Below are positions 5,849 through 9,910 of a DNA stretch of 9,910 bases, piece after piece. Below the pieces are notes generated by a model. That model saw only the letters and a list, made by a program, of their open reading frames with translations. It was not told the origin of the DNA and did not search any database. Origin of the DNA: BOG-933 sp037132135 (GTDB taxonomy: Bacteria; Pseudomonadota; Alphaproteobacteria; Azospirillales; Azospirillaceae); assembly GCA_037132135.1 (NCBI GenBank), contig JBAXPR010000122.1, forward strand, positions 1 through 9,910, read 5' to 3'. Each line of letters opens with the position of its first letter. Within the stretch, counting starts at the first letter, position 1. Both the position numbers and the translations under genes were made by a program.

Positions 5849-6739
5849 TCAGGCAAACTGCTCGGTCAGAACCACCTTCCTGACGGCCTTCTGAATCTTC
5901 TGAAACGCACGCTCCTCGATCTGACGGATGCGCTCGCGGCTGACGCCGTAGAGGCGCGAGAGTTCTTCCAGGGTGGTGGGCTGCTCCCGGAGATGTCGCT
6001 CCGTGAAGATATGGCGCTCGCGCTCGTTCAGCGCCTCGATGGCGTCGTTGAGCAGGCGGCGGCGCTTGCCCAACTCCTGGCGCTGCATGAGGCCGACCTC
6101 CTGGCTGTCGGACTCGTCAACCAGAGTATCCTGCCACTCCATCTCCGCGTCGGCACGCAGCGGCGCGTTCAAGGAATGATCGGGCGCGCGCAGACGTCGG
6201 TTCATGTCGACGACGTCGGCCTCGGGGACGTCGAGCTTCTCGGCGATGGAGCGGACATGCTCGGCTGACAGGTCGCCTTCGTCGATTGCCTGCAACTGGC
6301 CCTTCAGCTTGCGCAGGTTGAAGAACAGCTTCTTCTGCGCGGCGGTGGTGCCGATTTTGACCAGCGACCAGGAGTGAAGGATGAATTCCTGGATCGAGGC
6401 GCGGATCCACCACATGGCGTAGGTGGCGAGGCGGAACCCGCGGTCGGGGTCGAAGCGCTTCACGGCCTGCATCATCCCGACATTGCCCTCGGAGATGAGT
6501 TCGGAGAGTGGCAGTCCATACCCCCGATATCCCATGGCGATCTTCGCGACGAGGCGGAGGTGGCTGGTCACCAACCGATGGGCGGCATCGGCGTCTCCGT
6601 GCTCGCGCCATGCCTTGGCCAGCATGTACTCCTCCCCGACGTCCAGCATCGGGAAACGGCGAATTTCCTGAAGATAGCGGGTGAGGTTTCCTTCGTGGCC
6701 GATGACAGGAACGGTTGCGACGGCAGCAGCCATAATCAT
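5849..6739 (-). CDS. rpoH: RNA polymerase heat-shock sigma factor (sigma-32)
   Basis: A 296-residue group 3 sigma-70-family factor that directs RNA polymerase to heat-shock promoters. Region 1.2 lies near residues 18-50, region 2 near 52-121 (SEGNVGMMQAVKRF and RLATYAMWWIRASIQE) and the RpoH-box segment QKKLFFNLR at 135-143. Region 4.2 (TTLEELSRLYGVSRERIRQI) with its helix-turn-helix lies near 255-282. Length and order are normal for alphaproteobacterial RpoH. Two starts are possible, ATG 6739 and ATG 6733. GAGGG sits 3 bases before the first and 9 before the second, so either could serve. Transcription likely starts from the promoter at 6841-6869, leaving a leader of roughly 95 nt in which temperature-responsive folding is possible but not shown. 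A broken copy of its 3' end lies at 4373-4453. Confidence 0.96.
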   Translation of the reverse strand: MIMAAAVATVPVIGHEGNLTRYLQEIRRFPMLDVGEEYMLAKAWREHGDADAAHRLVTSHLRLVAKIAMGYRGYGLPLSELISEGNVGMMQAVKRFDPDRGFRLATYAMWWIRASIQEFILHSWSLVKIGTTAAQKKLFFNLRKLKGQLQAIDEGDLSAEHVRSIAEKLDVPEADVVDMNRRLRAPDHSLNAPLRADAEMEWQDTLVDESDSQEVGLMQRQELGKRRRLLNDAIEALNERERHIFTERHLREQPTTLEELSRLYGVSRERIRQIEERAFQKIQKAVRKVVLTEQFA

Positions 6740-6840
6740 GACCCTCTTTCAGAGCGATCCGAACAGCTTGACGGCCTGTTGGCCCGGTGGAGATGCCGGT
6801 CACGCCGCCGACGACCCCTGGAAGGCGATCGTCGGCGCGG

Positions 6841-6869
6841 TATGTAGGAACGGTCGGTCAAAGCGTCAA
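6841..6869 (-). promoter_or_regulatory. Sigma70-type promoter for rpoH
   Basis: On the minus strand, TTGACG (6869-6864) and TACATA (6846-6841) are separated by exactly 17 bases (6863-6847). The -35 box matches five of six consensus bases and the -10 box four of six. Transcription would begin near 6834, about 95 bases before the rpoH start. No clear sigma-32 promoter (CTTGAA with CCCCAT) was seen, so self-activation is not evident. Confidence 0.6.
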
Positions 6870-7275
6870 GAAGGGGGCGGTCGTGAATGCGCTTGCTGTC
6901 GTCCAGCAACATGCGCCCCCCAGGCACCTTTCCCCGGCTTGGCCTAGTTGTCATGCCTTTCAGAGACAGGTTTCCAAGATTTATCCTTGAAAACACAACA
7001 CGACTCTTACTAAAGAAACGCATACAGGAGCACGTAAGGCCCTTAAATTTGCTAATTGGCTACAATTAAACTATTGACGTAGGGGTGGACGCGATAAATC
7101 CTATCTGTGTCGTCCAACATGCGGCCATGCAAAATGGGGTAACGACAATTCCACTCGGATTCTGTCCTATCTGAACGCAGTCCAATAGGCATTTCGGCGC
7201 TCGTATCGGCACACCTGACGATCCAGAAATCCCCGTAACCATCACCACCCCAACAACCAAAGGAGTTTTACAACC
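6870..7275. other. Long intergenic region between divergent rpoH and the small exported-protein gene
   Basis: I find no credible gene; short open frames here lack a ribosome binding site and protein-like composition. The part around 6960-7080 is AT-richer than the rest and probably holds promoter elements for the plus-strand gene at 7276. TTGACG at 7074-7079 could be a -35 box, but no good -10 box follows at 16-18 bases. The leader to 7276 would then be about 170 nt. Confidence 0.4.
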
Positions 7276-7662
7276 ATGCGCATCCTCTACGCCCTTGCCC
7301 TCCTGCTGTCGCTGGCCACGTCCGCCAATGCCGCCGAAACGACCAAGTACGTTTCCGCAGGCTCGGTTGTCCCGAAGCCGCAGTGCTCTGCTGCTGAGAA
7401 GGCCGAGATTTTCGTGGCGCCTCGCTCGTTTGCGATCAAGGCATTTCGGCGTCCTGTCGGCGTGACGGTCTATCCCGTCGACACCCATGTCTCGACCAAG
7501 GCTGACGAAGGTGCCGATGCCTGGACGGTCCACATGGTGACCACGACGATTGCCAACAATCCCGTTACTGGCAAGCCCGAGACCACCGAAGTCATCGACA
7601 AAATCCCCGGCACGGTCTACGTGACTGTTCGGTGTGCAAACCAAGCATCGTCGCAGCTTTGA
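7276..7662 (+). CDS. Small exported protein of unknown function
   Basis: A 128-residue protein with a clear Sec signal peptide: MR, a hydrophobic core (ILYALALLLSLATS) and a likely cut after ANA, giving a mature protein starting at AETTKY. The mature part is short and polar with two cysteines, one in PKPQCSAAE and one in VTVRCANQ near the end, which could form a disulfide in the periplasm. No family is recognised. ATG 7276 is supported by AAAGGAG ten bases upstream and by the signal peptide beginning there. It appears monocistronic. Confidence 0.75.
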   Translation: MRILYALALLLSLATSANAAETTKYVSAGSVVPKPQCSAAEKAEIFVAPRSFAIKAFRRPVGVTVYPVDTHVSTKADEGADAWTVHMVTTTIANNPVTGKPETTEVIDKIPGTVYVTVRCANQASSQL

Positions 7663-7931
7663 GCAACGACGATTGAAGTCGAGGCCGGTCCATCCCAGCG
7701 CCGCGAAGTTCAACTCGGCGGCCAGGGTCGCCAGTTGCTAGGGTGACGGATTCTCCCCTTCCTCGGCAACATGATGGGGGTGCACGCCACCGCAGGCCAT
7801 TGATACCGTTTCGTCAGTTCCTGGGATGTGACGTTTCGACAGCTGCCAGCTTGACGGGATCGTCAGGATGTCAGCTATCTGGTGCGCATCCGTGGTCATC
7901 ACGATGCGAAATCGTGGCTTCGGAGGTGGGC
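7663..7931. other. Intergenic region before the beta-propeller gene
   Basis: A GTG-initiated frame from 7743 runs into the downstream gene, but its first 63 codons read as non-coding and the true start is 7932. TTGACG at 7851-7856 could be a -35 box; the nearest -10 candidates (CTATCT or TATCTG near 7875-7881) have 18-19 base spacing and are poor. An imperfect CGCCG/CGGCG pair near 7700-7721 could be a weak terminator for the preceding gene. Confidence 0.35.
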
Positions 7932-8987
7932 ATGCATCCTTGTTTCAGGCCAATACTCGTCGCCATTCTGGCGATACTCGTTCCGGTCGGCCTGCTACCC
8001 ATGACCGGCACAGCCCGAGCCGACGGCCCCGGCTACACGGTGCTCGAGACATGGCATCTTCTGGGGGCCGTGCGCTGGGACTACCTGACCTTCGACCCGG
8101 TGGGACGGCGGCTGTTTGTGACGCGCGGCGACAGCGTCGACGTGCTTGACGTGACCACCGGGAAGGTCATCGGCTCGATTCCGGACACCCGGGGTGTCCA
8201 CGGCGTCGCCTTGGCCTATGACATCGGCAAGGGTTTCGTGAGCGACGGTGCCGCAAACACGGTGACCGTCTTCGATCTCGCGACGTTGAAGACCATCGCC
8301 ACCGTGCCGACAGGACAGAAGCCGGACGCCATCGTCTACGATGCCGCCTCCCGGCGCGTCTTCGCGGCCAATGGCGACAGCGGCGACCTGACGGTCATTG
8401 ATGCGCTGACCGACGCCGTGATCGGCGCCGTCGCGCTCGGCGGCCGGCCCGAATTCGCCGCTGTCGACGGCAAGGGTCGGCTCTACGTCAATCTTGAGGA
8501 CATCTCGAAAATCGCGGTCATCGACACCGTCGGACTGAAGGTGGTCGCAACCTACGACCTCGGGGCGGTATGCAACTCTCCTGCGGGCCTCGCTATCGAT
8601 ATCGTTGGTAACCGACTGTTCTCGACCTGCCGCAACCGGATAATGGCCGTGGTCGATGCCACCACCGGCGCCTTGCAGGCATCCTTGCCCATCGGGGCGT
8701 CCACCGATGCCGCAGCCTACGATCCGGAAACCGGGTTGGCCTTCAGTTCGAACGGAGACGGCACCTTGACCGTAATCGACGCGTCACGGCCCGACCATCC
8801 CACGGTCGTTCAGACGGTTCCGACGATGCCGACGGCACGAACCATGGCCATCGACCCGTCCACGCACCGTATTTGGCTGGCGGCCGCGGAGACCGACGGC
8901 TTCGAGGCGCCGACAGCGGAACGCCCTGACCCGCGACCCCACCTGAAGCCGGGATCCTTTATGATTCTGACCGTCGGTCCACGCTGA
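7932..8987 (+). CDS. Exported YncE-like (YVTN-type) beta-propeller protein
   Basis: A 351-residue protein with an N-terminal signal peptide (MHPCFRPILVAILAILVPVG, likely cut after GTARA) followed by a repeated beta-propeller. The blades recur as a strand around VTVFDLATLKTIATVPTG, then PDAIVYDAASRRVFAANG, then LTVIDALTDAVIGAVALG, the pattern of YncE/YVTN surface-layer-like propellers. Such proteins are periplasmic and mostly of unknown role; some bind DNA or ligands, or accompany redox enzymes. No PQQ-enzyme catalytic motif is seen. ATG 7932 is chosen over the upstream GTG 7743 because GGAGG lies six bases before it and the signal peptide begins exactly there. Confidence 0.88.
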   Translation: MHPCFRPILVAILAILVPVGLLPMTGTARADGPGYTVLETWHLLGAVRWDYLTFDPVGRRLFVTRGDSVDVLDVTTGKVIGSIPDTRGVHGVALAYDIGKGFVSDGAANTVTVFDLATLKTIATVPTGQKPDAIVYDAASRRVFAANGDSGDLTVIDALTDAVIGAVALGGRPEFAAVDGKGRLYVNLEDISKIAVIDTVGLKVVATYDLGAVCNSPAGLAIDIVGNRLFSTCRNRIMAVVDATTGALQASLPIGASTDAAAYDPETGLAFSSNGDGTLTVIDASRPDHPTVVQTVPTMPTARTMAIDPSTHRIWLAAAETDGFEAPTAERPDPRPHLKPGSFMILTVGPR

Positions 8988-9052
8988 GTTGGCGGCGCGT
9001 CCATCGGGTCATTGTTCAACCCGGCGTGGACCTTTTCATCCGACGGCAGCAT

Positions 9053-9094
9053 GGACCATGACTGGAAACGACTGTAGGTTCCAGGGCATGGTCC
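9053..9094 (+). promoter_or_regulatory. Strong hairpin upstream of the 9113 gene
   Basis: GGACCATG (9053-9060) pairs with CATGGTCC (9087-9094), and CTGGAA (9062-9067) pairs with TTCCAG (9079-9084), leaving only a 1x2 internal loop and an 11-base loop. It lies 65 bases after the propeller stop and 18 bases before the next start. It may be a terminator for the first gene (though no T run follows) or a leader structure for the second. Confidence 0.6.
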
Positions 9095-9112
9095 GGACAT
9101 AGGAACGCAGGC

Positions 9113-9586
9113 ATGTTAATCGATTTCTTTCTCAAGAGCGGTAAACTTGCTAGCGCGGGTGACGCCCCGCCGTTCCTGCTCGAATTCCAGGTCGATGCGG
9201 CGAAGCTCGAAAAGACCCGGGGGCCTGCGCTGAAGCTGTTGGCGGCCATTGACGCGAATGTCCGTGGCGGCATTTCCTTCGAGAACGATACCGAGCGAGC
9301 CGTCTACCTGATCGGGGACTCAGTCACGAAGAACACGCACTTGCAGAAGGCCGTTCAGAAGGCGATGAGCGCAGTCATCGTCTTCCTGGCAACGGACACA
9401 GACGAGCGACGGGAGGACGTGGCCTCAGGCAAGTATGCCCGGATCGGCTTCGTGGTGACGCTGGGAGACATCTGGAGCGCCGAAACAGCGGACTGGAACT
9501 CGGCGACACATGGAGGCACCGCTGCCGGGCCGATGATGGCCGGCGGGAAACGGTACCGGGTGCGACGTGTATTGGTCCCAGCCTGA
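9113..9586 (+). CDS. Conserved-looking hypothetical protein
   Basis: A 157-residue protein starting MLIDFFLKSGKLASAGDAPP and ending RRVLVPA. Composition and codon use are like its chromosomal neighbours and the frame is clean, so it is probably real. I recognise no family, signal peptide or membrane segment; it looks soluble. The segment around KLEKTRGPALKLLAAIDANV suggests a helix, and the C-terminal part is basic and glycine-rich. ATG 9113 has only a modest purine stretch (AGGAACGCAGG) upstream. The strong hairpin at 9053-9094 lies in its leader. It converges on the M48 protease gene with 46 bases between stops and no obvious terminator there. Confidence 0.7.
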   Translation: MLIDFFLKSGKLASAGDAPPFLLEFQVDAAKLEKTRGPALKLLAAIDANVRGGISFENDTERAVYLIGDSVTKNTHLQKAVQKAMSAVIVFLATDTDERREDVASGKYARIGFVVTLGDIWSAETADWNSATHGGTAAGPMMAGGKRYRVRRVLVPA

Positions 9587-9632
9587 TTAGACGTCTCTCT
9601 TCCGACCGACGACGACATCCGTTGGTGACCAA

Positions 9633-9910
9633 TCAGATGTAGATGACCGCTGGCTGCGGCCGGCGGGAAACCAGCCTGACGGTGTCCAGCAGCCGGTCCA
9701 CCCTTTCGGCGGTCGGCGGATGCGTCCGAAGCCATTTGTGAGAGATGCTCCTTTCCCGCTGGTACCTGTCGATCCGCTCGAGCGCGCGGGCCAGTCCGAC
9801 GGCGTCGCCGGTCAACCGCGCTGCCCTGAGGTCCGCCGCGAACTCGAGGTTCCGAGACAGCGCAAGATGGAGGACCGCTACGGCGGGCGTCGCCACCGCC
9901 AGCATCAGGG
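9633..9910 (-). CDS. M48-family zinc metalloprotease, C-terminal part (5' end outside window)
   Basis: About 91 C-terminal codons lie in the window, ending at TGA 9633-9635. The frame is open to the right edge; the ATG at 9905 is internal. The segment SRNLEFAADLRAARLTGD matches the M48 (HtpX/Ste24-like) motif in which the glutamate of E-F-x-A-D is the third zinc ligand. ALERIDRYQR and the THPPTAERVDRLLD block are also typical of M48 C-termini. A hydrophobic stretch (LMLAVATPAVAVLHLAL) just before it fits a membrane segment. The HExxH motif must lie upstream, outside the window. HtpX-type enzymes degrade damaged membrane proteins, but I cannot tell HtpX from other M48 members here. Confidence 0.85.
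   Translation of the reverse strand, partial: LMLAVATPAVAVLHLALSRNLEFAADLRAARLTGDAVGLARALERIDRYQRERSISHKWLRTHPPTAERVDRLLDTVRLVSRRPQPAVIYI

Noticed and set aside
6986..7016. CTTGAAAA as a possible sigma-32 promoter -35 element
   Set aside because: No CCCCAT-like -10 element follows at the right distance on that strand.
7188..7451. The 13-mer AGGCATTTCGGCG occurring twice (about 7188 and 7439)
   Set aside because: One copy is intergenic and the other lies in coding sequence with unrelated flanks; likely chance.
7066..7713. A 215-residue minus-strand frame opposite the small exported-protein gene
   Set aside because: Antisense shadow: the plus-strand gene has a ribosome binding site and signal peptide, and this frame has no recognisable domain. 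Only its first 20 or so residues look protein-like, and that is reported separately.
7743..7931. A 63-residue extension of the propeller protein from a GTG start
   Set aside because: It would bury a good signal peptide; the ATG at 7932 has GGAGG at correct spacing.

Overview
The window is GC-rich double-stranded bacterial DNA, most likely from an alphaproteobacterium. The best marker is a 296-residue heat-shock sigma factor (RpoH) whose sequence, including the RpoH-box region QKKLFFNL, looks typical of that class. A Rhodospirillales-like host is a guess. Most genes show strong G/C third-position bias. The metallophosphoesterase gene at 3293-4219 is visibly less GC-rich and looks acquired.

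Layout from left to right. (1) Positions 1-2874, minus strand: a large fused nuclease-helicase of the TM0106 RecB-like family, cut by the left edge. It carries a Cas4/RecB-like PD-(D/E)XK nuclease with an apparent Fe-S cysteine set, a DEDD (RNase H-fold) exonuclease domain and a superfamily 1 helicase. (2) A small unrecognised minus-strand gene starts at TTG 3214 with a good ribosome binding site and runs into the nuclease-helicase. Its frame appears disrupted at a run of nine C. One added base would end it at a TGA overlapping the helicase ATG (ATGA). (3) A divergent plus-strand metallophosphoesterase (3293-4219). (4) Two tandem ankyrin-repeat genes (4589-5083 and 5188-5778), preceded by a rearrangement scar: an 81-bp copy of the rpoH 3' end joined directly to a third ankyrin-gene 3' end. 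(5) A perfect 15-bp hairpin between the second ankyrin gene and the convergent rpoH (6739-5849), which has a good sigma70-type promoter at 6841-6869. (6) A small exported protein (7276-7662), an exported YncE-like beta-propeller (7932-8987), an unrecognised 157-residue protein (9113-9586) with a strong hairpin just upstream, and the C-terminal end of an M48 zinc protease running off the right edge on the minus strand.

The most interesting parts are the left-hand nucleic-acid-processing group and the ankyrin/rpoH rearrangement. The first group comprises the nuclease-nuclease-helicase, the small coupled partner and the divergent phosphoesterase, and could be a DNA repair or defence module. The second shows direct evidence of past duplication and deletion. 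A functional link between the left group and the ankyrin genes is not shown by the sequence. The right-hand genes look like unrelated housekeeping or envelope genes.
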